Of a DNA stretch of 64,000 nt, positions 1 through 9,311 are shown in pieces. Source of the DNA: Kordiimonas pumila (GTDB lineage: Bacteria > Pseudomonadota > Alphaproteobacteria > Sphingomonadales > Kordiimonadaceae); the NCBI RefSeq assembly GCF_015240255.1, contig NZ_CP061205.1:1447501-1511500 (forward strand), read 5' to 3'. Position numbers and translations under genes: made by a program. Within the stretch, counting starts at the first letter, position 1, and every line of letters begins with the position of its first letter. The notes beneath the pieces were generated by a model, which ran no database searches, was not told the DNA's origin, and saw nothing but the letters and a program-made list of their open reading frames with translations.

Positions 1-929
1 GCAAAATAATTTTCAGTTTTTGATGCCCAGAAAGACCAGTCAGGCGCTATCGTTTTTGTGCGGTCCCAATCTGTTCTGGTACCGTCGCTGTGCCATGTGG
101 GTAGGCCGCCCCATGTTGAGCCTTTTGGGTTATTATCTTGGTAGCTTGCGCCAGCACGGATAAGGAAATGATCTGTAACGTCGGCTTCCAGTACACCGTA
201 TAGAACAGTTTTTTCATTGCTGCCCCAGTCACGGAAAGAATCGCCGTCGCGGTATTTAGCAACAACACGTCCGCGAATAGAGCCATCCTTATTCAGCGGC
301 GTGCTGACATCGGCTGTTATGCCGTATGTATCCCAGCTACCGGCATCAACCGCAATGCTGCCTTTAAATTCGCGGCTGCTAGCTTGTTTTCTCACCAAAT
401 TGATCGAAGCAGAGGGGTCGCCAGCGCCAGTTAGCAGGCCAGTCGCGCCGCGCACAATTTCAATGCGCTCATAAAGGGCTGTATCAACCTGTGTTTCGCC
501 AGAATCACCGCCAGGGCTCCACGCCAAAGGCACACCGTCAAGCTGGTAGTTCTGAATGGCAAAACCGCGTGCTGAAAAGCCAAAGCGGGAACTATCATAT
601 TCCTTTGCAGAAACACCAACAGCGTTCATCACAATATCGGTTAAGGAGTTAAGGTTTTGGTCTTCAATACGCTGAAATGTCATTACAGATACGGATTGCG
701 GTGTTTCCTGCAACGATAAACCAAGGCCTGTTGCCGAATCCAGCCTGTCGTTTGTTGTATATGAACCGGTGACGATAATCTCTTCCATATCGTCTGCTGT
801 TTTTGTACTGGCTGCCTGAGCAATCTGAGGTGTTACAGCGCTTAAGGCACATGATGTAACAAGGCCTAGCAGAATACGGTTTTTTCTGTAGGTTGAAGGC
901 GTCAGGTACTGATAACAACTGGAAGGCAT
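1..929 (-). CDS. TonB-dependent siderophore receptor (3' end outside window)
   Basis: Outer-membrane ferric-siderophore receptor of the FpvA/FhuE type, energised by TonB-ExbB-ExbD. The frame stays open from an ATG at 929 to the left edge (about 309 codons), so the C-terminal part of the beta-barrel is missing. The N-terminus has a long signal peptide ending near SCALSAVTPQIAQA, a TonB box (MEEIIVTGSY), then the plug with ETPQSVSVMT, an RGF motif and YERIEIVRGATGLLTGAG, which are hallmarks of siderophore receptors. The barrel begins around SREFKGSIAVDAGSWDTYG. AAAGGGA lies upstream of the ATG. A perfect palindrome resembling a Fur box sits about 65 bp upstream, so iron repression is likely. 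The ligand cannot be predicted. Family assignment is secure; the gene is only partly seen. Confidence 0.93.
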   Translation of the reverse strand, partial: MPSSCYQYLTPSTYRKNRILLGLVTSCALSAVTPQIAQAASTKTADDMEEIIVTGSYTTNDRLDSATGLGLSLQETPQSVSVMTFQRIEDQNLNSLTDIVMNAVGVSAKEYDSSRFGFSARGFAIQNYQLDGVPLAWSPGGDSGETQVDTALYERIEIVRGATGLLTGAGDPSASINLVRKQASSREFKGSIAVDAGSWDTYGITADVSTPLNKDGSIRGRVVAKYRDGDSFRDWGSNEKTVLYGVLEADVTDHFLIRAGASYQDNNPKGSTWGGLPTWHSDGTRTDWDRTKTIAPDWSFWASKTENYF

Positions 930-993
930 GATGAAATTCCCTTTACACTAATGTGCACTCATGGTGGTAATTCACACTGAATGCTTATATGCA

Positions 994-1012
994 ATTAATA
1001 ATGATTATTAAT
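994..1012. promoter_or_regulatory. Fur-like operator upstream of the siderophore receptor
   Basis: ATTAATAAT-G-ATTATTAAT is a perfect 9-1-9 inverted repeat, close to the 19-bp Fur consensus in layout and in its AATNATT core. It lies in the receptor promoter region, where an iron-responsive repressor would act. The 930-1240 interval otherwise holds only AT-rich sequence and the ychF terminator. Fur, or another alphaproteobacterial iron regulator, is inferred. Confidence 0.6.
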
Positions 1013-1174
1013 ATTAGAAAAGGCTTATTGCATATTGTTCTTAACAAGGCAAGGGGGGCGTAAAAGACTTTTTTGAAAAGATTTTTTATTTAAATGTAAA
1101 TAAAAACAAAAGGTTACCTGAGGTATTGCTGAATGGGTTGTTTTTGATTAAGCGTAAATACTTGTGTAGCGGGC

Positions 1175-1223
1175 AAAAAAATACCGCCTGAATAGCTATA
1201 TAAAGCTAGAAGATCAGGCGGTA
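1175..1223 (-). terminator. Rho-independent terminator after ychF
   Basis: The inverted repeat TACCGCCTGA / TCAGGCGGTA (1182-1191 and 1214-1223), followed on the minus strand by a T run, lies just downstream of the ychF stop. Confidence 0.8.
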
Positions 1224-1240
1224 AAATATTCTTTTAGAGA

Positions 1241-2344
1241 TTAGTTAGCAAACCGGAAGTGCAGAACGTCGCCGTCTACTACCAGATATTCTTTGCCTTC
1301 CAGACGCATCTTGCCTGCATCTTTCGCCCCTTGCTCACCGCCTAAGGTTACATACTCATTGTAGGCAATGGTTTCAGCGCGGATAAAGCCTTTTTCAAAG
1401 TCAGTATGGATCACCCCTGCGGCTTGCGGTGCCTTGGTGCCTTTGGTGATTGTCCATGCACGGGCTTCTTTGGGGCCAACAGTGAAATAGGTGATTAGTT
1501 CCAAAAGGTCGTAGCCTGCGCGAATAACGCGGGCGAGGCCAGTTTGGCCAAGGCCAAGAGTTTCTAAAAACTCGGCTTTCTCTGCATCATTATCAAGCTG
1601 TGCAATTTCTGATTCGACCGCCGCAGAAATAATAACACATCCAGCACCTTGTTTGGCCGCCATCTCAGCAACAGCTGTAGAAAACGCGTTGCCTTCAGCG
1701 GCGCTATCTTCATCCACGTTGCAGATATAAAGGATAGGCTTGCCGGTTAACAGTTGCATGCCTTGCAGAACCTTTGCTTCTTCTTCGTCTTTAACATCCA
1801 CTATCCGCGCAGGTTTGCCGTCTTTCAATAGTGGTATGATCTTGTCGATCAGGGCCATAATAGCAATGGCTTCCTTGTCGCCGCCGCGCACCCGGCGCCC
1901 AAGACCGTGGATACGGCCCTCTAGGCTTTCAAGGTCTGCAAGCATCAGCTCTACTTCAATGGTTTCTGCGTCAGATACTGGGTCAACGCGGCCATCAACA
2001 TGGGTGATGTCATCGTCTTCAAAACAGCGTAGCACATGGCAAATGGCGTCAGTTTCGCGGATATTGGCAAGGAATTGGTTACCGAGGCCTTCGCCCTTAG
2101 AGGCACCGCGAACAAGGCCCGCAATATCAACAAAGGAAAGCTGTGTGGGGATAATTTCCTTTGAGCCAGCAATTTTAGCAAGTTTGAACAGGCGTTCATC
2201 AGGCACTGGTACTTGGCCAACGTTTGGCTCAATCGTGCAAAAGGGGTAGTTGGCCGCCGCCGCGCTTGCTGTGTTCGTAAGCGCGTTAAACAGGGTTGAT
2301 TTACCCACATTTGGCAATCCGACAATGCCGCATTTAAAACCCAT
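1241..2344 (-). CDS. ychF: Redox-regulated ATPase/GTPase YchF (Obg family)
   Basis: Universally conserved P-loop protein of the Obg family that binds ATP, associates with ribosomes and affects stress responses. At 367 residues it has the usual family length. The G1 loop [11 protein letters not shown] is at residues 8-18, [17 protein letters not shown] forms G3 and the following loop, and the G4 position reads NVDE instead of NKxD, as expected for YchF and its ATP preference. A coiled-coil insertion and a C-terminal TGS domain (about residues 280-365) follow. Its ATG overlaps the pth stop by one base (TAATG), so the two genes are translationally coupled as pth-ychF. Confidence 0.97.
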   Translation of the reverse strand: MGFKCGIVGLPNVGKSTLFNALTNTASAAAANYPFCTIEPNVGQVPVPDERLFKLAKIAGSKEIIPTQLSFVDIAGLVRGASKGEGLGNQFLANIRETDAICHVLRCFEDDDITHVDGRVDPVSDAETIEVELMLADLESLEGRIHGLGRRVRGGDKEAIAIMALIDKIIPLLKDGKPARIVDVKDEEEAKVLQGMQLLTGKPILYICNVDEDSAAEGNAFSTAVAEMAAKQGAGCVIISAAVESEIAQLDNDAEKAEFLETLGLGQTGLARVIRAGYDLLELITYFTVGPKEARAWTITKGTKAPQAAGVIHTDFEKGFIRAETIAYNEYVTLGGEQGAKDAGKMRLEGKEYLVVDGDVLHFRFAN

Positions 2345-3051
2345 TATGTATCTCCGTTTTTGAGAGCGCGCAGTGCATCAGCAAGCGGCCCTTCATCAGA
2401 TTGCTTTTTAAACTGATCCGCCTTTTTTACAGGGGAAGTGGTCACGACCGTTTCCGGTTTTAAGGTGCCAGAGCTTGGTCGCTGTGGCTGCATTACAAGT
2501 GCCAGTTGGCTCATATAGCGCGGGTAGTCATTTTCTGCCAGATAGCGAGCTTCTGATGCTAAAGCAGACAGTATTTTTTCCAGCTCGGGCATTTCTGCTT
2601 TTGCAAAATCCCCCAGCACATGACCATGTACACGGGCTTTGTCACCCGGGTGGCCAATGCCTATGCGAACACGGGTGAAATCAGGGCCAATATGGCTGGT
2701 GATAGACCGTATGCCATTATGGCCAGCAGCACCGCCGCCAACCTTTACCTTCACCTTGCCAAATGCCAAGTCAAGCTCATCATAGAAAACCACAACATCA
2801 GCAGGGGTAAGCTTGAAAAAGCGCATAGCCTCGCCAACAGCCCGGCCACTTTCGTTCATGAAGGTTTGGGGCTTAATGGCAACGATTTTTGTGCCAGAGA
2901 GTGTGCCCTCGCATGTTAGGGCCTGCCAGCGGCTTCGGTCTGGCGAAAAATTATGGCGGCGAACGATTTCATTCACCGCCATAAAACCAACATTGTGACG
3001 GTGGTTTTCATATTTGCTGCCGGGATTACCTAACCCTACAAATAGCAGCAT
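2344..3051 (-). CDS. pth: Peptidyl-tRNA hydrolase
   Basis: Cleaves the ester bond of peptidyl-tRNA released from stalled ribosomes, recycling tRNA in the cytosol. [18 protein letters not shown] at residues 6-23 contains the catalytic His and the conserved Asn; [10 protein letters not shown] and FYDELDL follow in the expected order. The enzyme proper ends near residue 190. The remaining 40 or so residues are a low-complexity polar tail ([11 protein letters not shown]...) common in alphaproteobacterial Pth. The stop overlaps the ychF start, and rplY lies about 50 bp upstream in the same direction. The rplY-pth-ychF order is widespread in bacteria. Confidence 0.97.
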   Translation of the reverse strand: MLLFVGLGNPGSKYENHRHNVGFMAVNEIVRRHNFSPDRSRWQALTCEGTLSGTKIVAIKPQTFMNESGRAVGEAMRFFKLTPADVVVFYDELDLAFGKVKVKVGGGAAGHNGIRSITSHIGPDFTRVRIGIGHPGDKARVHGHVLGDFAKAEMPELEKILSALASEARYLAENDYPRYMSQLALVMQPQRPSSGTLKPETVVTTSPVKKADQFKKQSDEGPLADALRALKNGDT

Positions 3052-3101
3052 GAAAAACCCCTTCAGTTATGAGTATAACTGGCATACCCATAAGTTGCTG
3101 T

Positions 3102-3728
3102 TTATTCTGTGTCTTCTTCGTCTTCGTCAGAATCTGCTTCAGCATTTTCTGTAGACTTGAGGCCAGACGGTGCAACAATCGCGCAGATTGTGAAATCGCG
3201 GTCAGTGATTGTTGGTTTTGCGCCTTTTGGCAGTGTTACGTCAGAAATTTTAATGGCGTCACCGATATCAAGTTTCGCAACTGATACTTCGATAAATTCT
3301 GGAATAGCATCTGCCTGTACTTCAAGCTCGATCTCGTGACGGGTATGGTTGATAACACCGCCGCGTTTCAGGCCAGTTGATTTCTCTTCGCCTGTTACAT
3401 GCACTGGTACAGCCATAATCACTGTAGCACCTTTGCCAAGACGCAAGAAGTCGATGTGCATTGGTACGTCAGAAACAGGGTGTAGTTGCAGATCGCGTGG
3501 TAGAACAGATGTTTTCTTGCCGCTCACTTTGATTTCAAATGTATGAGACATGAAACCGCCACGGTTCAAGAGACGAACCACTTCGTTCAGACGAATTTTT
3601 ACTGATTCTGGCTCTTTTTTGTCGCCGTATATAACGGCAGGTACAAAGCCCGAACGACGTGTTGCGCGAGAGGCTCCCTTGCCAACCCGATCACGTGGTT
3701 CCGCTTCGATGGTGATGACTTTTGCCAT
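3102..3728 (-). CDS. rplY: 50S ribosomal protein L25/general stress protein Ctc
   Basis: Long (CTC-type) L25 that binds 5S rRNA. At 208 residues it has the N-terminal 5S-binding domain (GKGASRATRRSGFVPAVIYG, about residues 17-36) and the C-terminal TL5/CTC beta domain (VPVHVTGEEKSTGLKRGG). It ends in a strongly acidic tail (EADSDEDEEDTE) typical of the family in alphaproteobacteria. It is the first gene of an rplY-pth-ychF cluster. The region upstream (3729-3950) is the promoter and leader; no ribosomal-protein leader structure was recognised with certainty. Confidence 0.96.
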   Translation of the reverse strand: MAKVITIEAEPRDRVGKGASRATRRSGFVPAVIYGDKKEPESVKIRLNEVVRLLNRGGFMSHTFEIKVSGKKTSVLPRDLQLHPVSDVPMHIDFLRLGKGATVIMAVPVHVTGEEKSTGLKRGGVINHTRHEIELEVQADAIPEFIEVSVAKLDIGDAIKISDVTLPKGAKPTITDRDFTICAIVAPSGLKSTENAEADSDEDEEDTE

Positions 3729-3999
3729 TCACTTTCTCCAAACTATATTCAGTAGCCGGACCATCCGGTTACTGACCGTCACTTCCTCCAGGGATGCAAG
3801 GACGGGTTTTCCTGAAAAGGCAATCCTTCCCAAGTGCGCGCGATTTAGCGTGAATCCCGCAGAATTGCAAGCATATTGACACTTTAATTTAAAAAGTTAG
3901 CCTGTTATTAACGAGTTTTAGTAAAAGATAGCCATAATTCAGGCAGGTTTAGTCATGGCGGCTAGGGCCAGGATATTATTTTGTATTGAGTATTTTGTT

Positions 4000-4722
4000 A
4001 TGCGGCTACTGTATTTTACACTTTTTTGTTTGTGCTTCTTATCCGTCGGGTCGAAGGCTTCCTACGCATTAGATGCCGGGCAACTTGTACAGAAACCAGC
4101 GCCTGTTCGGCTTTATGTTCACGGTGAAAGTGACGAGGCGAAACAGCAGCCAGATGGTTCTTTTACAGGGCCTGTGGTTGATGTGTTTAAATGCAGTATG
4201 GCAGCGCTTCATATGTCTTATTCAATTAATGCCGTAACCATGAACCGAAAAGAATGGGTGGAGGAAGCCGGCGGTCTTGATCTTTGGTTCCCGCTGTTTG
4301 ATGACGGCGCACCCGGCAAAAAAGAGAAGTTGGTGCCATTAGGCGAAATAATTATTTATTGGTTTATTCGGCCTGAAATTACCTTGGATCCCATTACAGA
4401 CGATTTTAAGAAAACGGTGAAAGTAACAGCATTTCCAAAATCTGCTCCAGAGGGATACCTCAAAGATAATGGCTATCGCTATGTCCTCAGTACTGACGAT
4501 GAAAACCACATGATGCTCTGGCTTCTGGAGGGGCGAATTGATGCGATTTTGGCGCCTGACTTTATACATTTGCTGAAACCTGGCGCACGCGCTATTGCAG
4601 AAAGCCTGCGCCGCACGGTATATGCGCGTTACAAAACCGGGTTTGAAGTAACACCAGCTTATCAAGCCAAAAATCCAGCGTTTAAGGCGGCCTTCAGCAA
4701 GGCGGTTGAGGGGTGCCGGTAA
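4000..4722 (+). CDS. Periplasmic substrate-binding-like protein
   Basis: Exported protein resembling type 3 extracellular solute-binding proteins (amino-acid ABC transporter family), but standing alone without a permease or ATPase. From the ATG at 4000 it has a clear signal peptide (MRLLYFTLFCLCFLSVGSKA). The mature protein of about 215 residues has the SBP_bac_3 rhythm: an initial strand VRLYVHGES, PDGSFTGPVVDVF and a hinge-crossing LLEGRIDAILA. An upstream in-frame ATG at 3955 would add 15 residues before the signal peptide and looks less likely. Stand-alone versions of this fold often act as sensors or orphan binding proteins; the ligand is unknown. Confidence 0.75.
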   Translation: MRLLYFTLFCLCFLSVGSKASYALDAGQLVQKPAPVRLYVHGESDEAKQQPDGSFTGPVVDVFKCSMAALHMSYSINAVTMNRKEWVEEAGGLDLWFPLFDDGAPGKKEKLVPLGEIIIYWFIRPEITLDPITDDFKKTVKVTAFPKSAPEGYLKDNGYRYVLSTDDENHMMLWLLEGRIDAILAPDFIHLLKPGARAIAESLRRTVYARYKTGFEVTPAYQAKNPAFKAAFSKAVEGCR

Positions 4723-4770
4723 AGGTTTTGTCTGGGATACACAGCATTATCTGCTTATAAGTCTGGCTAT

Positions 4771-4800
4771 AAAAAAGCCCCGCTAAGAAGCAGGGCTTTT
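4771..4800. terminator. Bidirectional terminator
   Basis: AAAAGCCC..GC / GC..GGGCTTTT hairpin between two convergent genes (the binding-protein gene and prs), with A and T runs on either side, so it can serve both strands. Confidence 0.8.
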
Positions 4801-4821
4801 GGGTATTATGTCGTTGCTGCT

Positions 4822-5760
4822 TTAATCAAACAGGCTTGAAACACTTGTTTCATGAGCAATGCGGTTCATTGCCTCTGCCAGAAGCGGTGCCACAGTAACA
4901 ACTCTCACCTTTTTGCTGGTGTTCACACCGGCTGTTGGTCTGATGCTGTCTGTGATAATCACTTCATCAAGGCCGCTCGCCGCAATGCGGTCAATAGCAG
5001 GGCCAGAGAGAACACCGTGCGCAACATACGCTGAAACAGATTTTGCACCAGCGCTTAGCAAAGCTTGGGCTGCATTACAAAGGGTACCGGCGCTGTCGAC
5101 AATATCATCAACCAGCACGCAGTTTGTGCCTTCTACTTCACCCACAATGTGCATCACCTCAGAAACACCGGCGCGTTCGCGGCGTTTATCAATGATCGCA
5201 ATCGGCGAATCCATTCGTTTAGCATAGGCGCGTGCCCGAACCACACCGCCAACATCGGGCGATACGATTGTTGTAGGGCGGCCTGCATATTTTTCTTTCA
5301 TATCACGCACCAGCACAGGCATGGCATAGAGATTATCTGTCGGGATATCAAAGAAGCCCTGAATTTGGCCTGCGTGTAGGTCAATTGTCAGAACCCTGTC
5401 AGCGCCTGCTGTTGTGATCAGGTTGGCAACCAGCTTTGCTGAAATTGGTGTGCGGGGGCCGGGTTTACGGTCCTGCCTAGCATAACCGAAATACGGAATA
5501 ACTGCTGTAATACGCCGTGCTGAAGCCCGTCTTAGGGCATCAATACAAACAAGCAGCTCCATCATGTGGTCGTTTGCTGGGTAACTTGTCGGCTGCACAA
5601 GGAAAACATCCTCACCGCGAACGTTTTCCAGAATTTCAATAAATACTTCCTGATCTGAAAAGCGCTTTATAGACGCTTTCGCGAGCGGGATATTAAGATA
5701 AGCGGCGATTGCTTCCGCTAGTTCCGGGTTCGAGTTCCCGGTTAAAATCTTCATGCCCAT
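4822..5760 (-). CDS. prs: Ribose-phosphate pyrophosphokinase
   Basis: Makes PRPP from ribose-5-phosphate and ATP for nucleotide, His and Trp synthesis. Class I PRPP synthetase features are present: the ATP-binding loop [30 protein letters not shown], and the PRPP-binding loop [18 protein letters not shown] chose the ATG at 5760 because a GGAGG sits seven bases upstream; it gives 312 residues starting MGMKILTG, the usual family length. A longer in-frame start would add unconserved residues. It is monocistronic, with a bidirectional terminator just past its 3' end. Confidence 0.97.
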   Translation of the reverse strand: MGMKILTGNSNPELAEAIAAYLNIPLAKASIKRFSDQEVFIEILENVRGEDVFLVQPTSYPANDHMMELLVCIDALRRASARRITAVIPYFGYARQDRKPGPRTPISAKLVANLITTAGADRVLTIDLHAGQIQGFFDIPTDNLYAMPVLVRDMKEKYAGRPTTIVSPDVGGVVRARAYAKRMDSPIAIIDKRRERAGVSEVMHIVGEVEGTNCVLVDDIVDSAGTLCNAAQALLSAGAKSVSAYVAHGVLSGPAIDRIAASGLDEVIITDSIRPTAGVNTSKKVRVVTVAPLLAEAMNRIAHETSVSSLFD

Positions 5761-5901
5761 CAAATGGCCTCCACGGTGATGAAGATTGACCAATATTGCC
5801 GGACCTTTAACAGTGCAAAGCCACTGTGTAAAGCCGCACGGGCAAAATGTTTCAAATAAGTTGCTGGATTATGTAAAATACAGGACAAGGGCACCGGTAT
5901 T

Positions 5902-6693
5902 TTAAGCCGGTATCATAATGGCGGAAAGTTGCCGGCCATAGTCTGGTTCGCCCCTATGGGTGGTGCGTCTGTAAGAAAAGTGATCCAGGCTTTTATAGGT
6001 GTCAGTGCCGGCACTCCAGACAGATGTAAGACCACTTTTCCCAAGTTGCGTGCAAACAAAGCCGGGCAGGTCAAACTGGTAATGGTCTGGGTTTGTGCCA
6101 GCGATGAAAAAAGAATCGTTATCAGGGTCTGTATCTGTGAAAACGGTTTTGAAATCACTGCCTACTTCATAGCTTTGCTGGTGGATAGTAGGGCCAACAG
6201 CTGCATGGATTCGGTCCCTGCTTGCGCCCAAGGCCTCCATCGCAGCAATGGTGTTTTCCAGAATACCCGCAAGAGCGCCTTTCCAGCCAGCATGAGCTGC
6301 ACCAATAACGCCTGCATCAGAATCAATGAATAATACCGGGGTGCAGTCTGCGGTTAAAATGCCAAGAACAACCCCGGTTTGTTTGGTAACAAGGGCATCA
6401 GCTCTGGGCCTGTTATCCGGGTCTACTTCCCAGTCATCTGTAAGGGTTAGAACATCTGCACTGTGGATTTGGTACAGGGTTGCAAGTGGCGGCGGGCGTT
6501 TGCCGTTTGTTAGATATTGCAAGGCGATTCGCCTGTTGGCAGCAATGTTTTCCGGTAGGTCATCAGACCCCGTGCCGCAGTTAAGGCTTGCGTATATGCC
6601 GCTTGATATACCGCCTTTGCTTGGAAAAAAAGCATGGGGCAGTTGAATGTAGGGCGACTTGATCAGCCCTTTCATCATGGGTGCATTTTTCAT
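5902..6693 (-). CDS. pgeF: Multicopper-oxidase-fold purine nucleoside phosphorylase/polyphenol oxidase (YfiH family)
   Basis: YfiH/RlmD-type 'laccase domain' protein. Characterised members act as zinc-dependent purine nucleoside phosphorylase/adenosine deaminase; older names are polyphenol oxidase and PgeF (peptidoglycan editing factor). At 263 residues it carries YQIHSADVLTL (first His), LTADCTPVLFID (conserved Cys) and IGAAHAGWKGALAGI (second and third His), the zinc-binding set. It follows midA with only two bases between stop and start, giving a lgt-midA-pgeF operon, a conserved alphaproteobacterial arrangement. An internal ATG pair five to six codons in is an alternative start. Confidence 0.93.
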   Translation of the reverse strand: MKNAPMMKGLIKSPYIQLPHAFFPSKGGISSGIYASLNCGTGSDDLPENIAANRRIALQYLTNGKRPPPLATLYQIHSADVLTLTDDWEVDPDNRPRADALVTKQTGVVLGILTADCTPVLFIDSDAGVIGAAHAGWKGALAGILENTIAAMEALGASRDRIHAAVGPTIHQQSYEVGSDFKTVFTDTDPDNDSFFIAGTNPDHYQFDLPGFVCTQLGKSGLTSVWSAGTDTYKSLDHFSYRRTTHRGEPDYGRQLSAIMIPA

Positions 6694-6695
6694 TT

Positions 6696-7772
6696 TTAAA
6701 ATCCCGCCGGTGGTGCAAGCTTTTTATCCTGCAAGGCTAACACTTTAAAAAGTGTACCCATTTCTTCACCGGCTGTCAGGCGTTTTAATTCAGACAAAAT
6801 GCGTGATTGCCCTTCTTCTGACCCAATATGGTCTGAAAGCTGTTGGGCGCGAGCGCCGATTCCCAGCGCCATTAGGAACATGCCTTGGGCGGCAGGACCG
6901 TATGATACAGCGCCCTTTGATGTGGCTGCCTTTGCAAGTTGATCGAACGCAACATGGGCGGTAATATCGGCGGTGCCTGGCTCTAAAAGCGGGCTGATAA
7001 ATGTATGTTCTTTAAGGGCTTGGAATGTATCGCCGTGGGCACTTTTCCTATAGCCATAATCAATAATAAGCGCTGCACCGCCGTTTTTATCCAGCCGTTC
7101 AGCAATGTCGCCAGCGATAGAAAGCGCGCTGGGGCAGACCTCTAGAATACTCCCTTCAGCACCTGATTGCCTTAATGTTTCCTCAGTCAGCGCCAGCTTG
7201 GGTGTGGGCGGCGTAAGCACAAGGGTGAAGTCCTCTCCCTCTGCATTTATGCGGCGCTCCAGCCAGTTGCCTTGGAACTTTTCAAATTGATGAATGGGCA
7301 GGGCGTCGAAGAATTCGTTCGCCACAATCAGGCTTGGGCCGTCTGGCACCTGTGCCAGCGTATCGTGCCAGTGTGCAAAGGGCACCAGCTCTGCTTGCAG
7401 CTTTCTAAGCTGCTCGCTTGCTTCAACAAAATGAACGGTAAGGGCAGACTGAAAGCCTTCAACCGCAGCTGTGGCGCGTAGCATGTCAGACATTAATGTG
7501 CCGCGCCCCGGCCCTAGTTCTATAAGCTGTACACCGTCAGGTTTACCCATTTTATACCAGCGGTCAGCAAGCCAAAGGCCGAGCATTTCGCCGTACATCT
7601 GGCTAACTTCAGGCGCGGTTATGAAATCACCGTCTGCCCCAAAAACTGTTTCTTTCTGGTAATACCCATGCTCTGGGTGCATCAGGCACTCGGCCATATA
7701 GTCTGCAATAGTCATGGGGCCTGATGTGGCAATGCGCTCGATCATTAGCTTTTTAAGGGCGTTTTCTGTCAT
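6696..7772 (-). CDS. SAM-dependent protein arginine methyltransferase, NDUFAF7/MidA-like
   Basis: Class I SAM-dependent methyltransferase of the COG1565 family, whose mitochondrial member NDUFAF7/MidA methylates an arginine in complex I. The SAM-binding motif I is LIELGPGRGTLMSDML; IVANEFFDALPIHQFEK follows, and YFQ-type motifs plus the late GxDI-like segment (EPGTADITAHV) complete the fold. The ATG at 7772 overlaps the lgt TGA (ATGA), which fixes the start and gives 358 residues. An in-frame start at 7823 would extend into lgt. It sits between lgt and pgeF. A bacterial complex I role is plausible but unproven. Confidence 0.9.
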   Translation of the reverse strand: MTENALKKLMIERIATSGPMTIADYMAECLMHPEHGYYQKETVFGADGDFITAPEVSQMYGEMLGLWLADRWYKMGKPDGVQLIELGPGRGTLMSDMLRATAAVEGFQSALTVHFVEASEQLRKLQAELVPFAHWHDTLAQVPDGPSLIVANEFFDALPIHQFEKFQGNWLERRINAEGEDFTLVLTPPTPKLALTEETLRQSGAEGSILEVCPSALSIAGDIAERLDKNGGAALIIDYGYRKSAHGDTFQALKEHTFISPLLEPGTADITAHVAFDQLAKAATSKGAVSYGPAAQGMFLMALGIGARAQQLSDHIGSEEGQSRILSELKRLTAGEEMGTLFKVLALQDKKLAPPAGF

Positions 7773-8602
7773 GGTTTTTTCGCTTTCTTTGCCTTGTGCT
7801 GAAAGCCTTTTGAGATAAGCCAAAGCGCTAGTAGGAACATGGGAACAGAAAGCATCTGTCCGCGTGATATGCCAGAGGTTAGCCCAAGCTGTGCGTCTGG
7901 TTCCCTTACAAATTCCACCAAGATGCGCACCAAGCCGTAGCCTGCAATAAAGAGGCCTGCTAGAACACCCGGCATATCTTTTGCGACACGGGTTTTATGG
8001 TACAAAAGCTGTAGAATAAGAAAAAGAATCAGCCCCTCGCCAAGCGCTTCGTAAAGCTGGCTTGGGTGTCGGGGCACCTGCAGGGGGTCGCTTGGGAATA
8101 TCATTGCCCAGCTTACATCTGTTGGCCGGCCCCATAACTCGCCGTTTATAAAGTTGGCAATGCGCCCTGCAAAAAGCCCAACCGGGGCGACAATCGCCAT
8201 CAGGTCAGAAACCCGCATCAGTTCGAGCCCGTGCTTGCGGCAAAACAGAATAACCGCAACAACCACACCTGCGAACCCGCCGTGGAAAGACATGCCGCCA
8301 TCCCACAGGCGAAATATGGCAAGAGGGTCGTTCATATAGGCAGGCAAATTATAAAACAGCACATACCCAATGCGGCCGCCAATAATGACGGCAAGCACTG
8401 CCCATGTTACAAAATCATCCACGTGACTCTCTGACATGGCAGCACCGGGTTTTCTGGATAAGGTGCGAATATACCACCAGCCAAACATGATACCGCCAAT
8501 GTAGGCAAGGCTATACCAGCGGATTGCCACAGGGCCGATTGCAAAAATAATTGGATCAATCTGGGGGTATGTCAGCACGCTAGCGGCGAAAAGTTCCTGC
8601 AT
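7769..8602 (-). CDS. lgt: Phosphatidylglycerol-prolipoprotein diacylglyceryl transferase
   Basis: Integral inner-membrane enzyme that transfers diacylglycerol from phosphatidylglycerol to the lipobox cysteine of prolipoproteins. At 277 residues it has several membrane segments. The family signature GRIANFINGELWGRPT contains the conserved Arg, Asn and Glu; the early conserved block is RWYSLAYIGGIMFGWWY, and MSFHGGFAG is also present. It is the first gene of the lgt-midA-pgeF operon, with a four-base ATGA overlap to the next gene. Confidence 0.97.
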   Translation of the reverse strand: MQELFAASVLTYPQIDPIIFAIGPVAIRWYSLAYIGGIMFGWWYIRTLSRKPGAAMSESHVDDFVTWAVLAVIIGGRIGYVLFYNLPAYMNDPLAIFRLWDGGMSFHGGFAGVVVAVILFCRKHGLELMRVSDLMAIVAPVGLFAGRIANFINGELWGRPTDVSWAMIFPSDPLQVPRHPSQLYEALGEGLILFLILQLLYHKTRVAKDMPGVLAGLFIAGYGLVRILVEFVREPDAQLGLTSGISRGQMLSVPMFLLALWLISKGFQHKAKKAKKP

Positions 8603-8759
8603 ATTTGTATGTCCTATGAATTTTCTGCATCATGCGGGGTAAGGCTCAGGTGTCAAGTATTCATACAGGAATATGTCGCTCTTGTGGTGGTGCACGCCGC
8701 CATTGCAATTTTGTATTTATTGCCCCATATGTGATTTGTAGACATGAAGGGAAGATGAC

Positions 8760-9008
8760 ATGCAAACAAGCAACAAGTTTTTTGATGATATGGCAAAACT
8801 CGCAACCGGCGCGGTTGGTGCAGCCCATAGTGTTAAAAGCGAAATGGAAGAGGCATTTCGGTCATGGCTTGATCGGCAGCTTGCTGGAATGGACCTCGTT
8901 ACGCGGGAAGAATTTGAAACAGTTCGGGCGATGGCAGAAAAGGCCCGTATGGAAAATGAAGATTTACGCGCTGAAATAGAGCTCATGAAGAAGAAAAAAG
9001 CAAAATAA
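8760..9008 (+). CDS. ubiK: Ubiquinone biosynthesis accessory factor UbiK (BMFP family)
   Basis: Small trimeric coiled-coil protein of the membrane-fusogenic BMFP/YqiC family, which supports aerobic ubiquinone synthesis in E. coli through the Ubi complex. The 82 residues have an amphipathic N-terminal half (FFDDMAKLATGAVGA) and a C-terminal coiled coil (LVTREEFETVRAMAEKARMEN) that ends in a lysine-rich tail. The spacing of 'LVTREEF' before the coiled coil is diagnostic for the family. It is divergent from lgt and preceded by GGGAAGATGAC as the ribosome-binding site. Confidence 0.88.
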   Translation: MQTSNKFFDDMAKLATGAVGAAHSVKSEMEEAFRSWLDRQLAGMDLVTREEFETVRAMAEKARMENEDLRAEIELMKKKKAK

Positions 9009-9311
9009 TTTACGCTATTTTCATGAAAATTTCTTCCAATAATCTGCTTCAATTCTTGTTGCTAACAAGCTGAATTTTCTACTTGAATCAGCAAAATAGA
9101 ATGATGCTTTTAATAAGTTTTCCACAGAAAAAATACAAAAATATAATTAAACCCTTGCAAGCGTCGCTGTGGGCTGGCACCCTATATTTAGTGTTAAGTT
9201 AGTTAAAGGGATCCAGATTTCGTGTTTCTGGTTGATCAATACTAAGGCGCTACCGACAACCCATCTTGTCGGATTGGCTTCCGGCAAGAGCATCTCCGAG
9301 GGGGATTTGAG
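9009..9311. other. Intergenic region with a leader hairpin
   Basis: No gene is seen. A perfect CCGACAA / TTGTCGG hairpin (9253-9272) lies about 40 bp before the start of the YbjN gene and would sit in its 5' leader. The rest is AT-rich and featureless to the eye. Confidence 0.4.

Noticed and set aside
3955-3999. Longer start for the binding-protein gene
   Set aside because: It would place 15 extra residues before the signal peptide; the ATG at 4000 gives a standard signal peptide.
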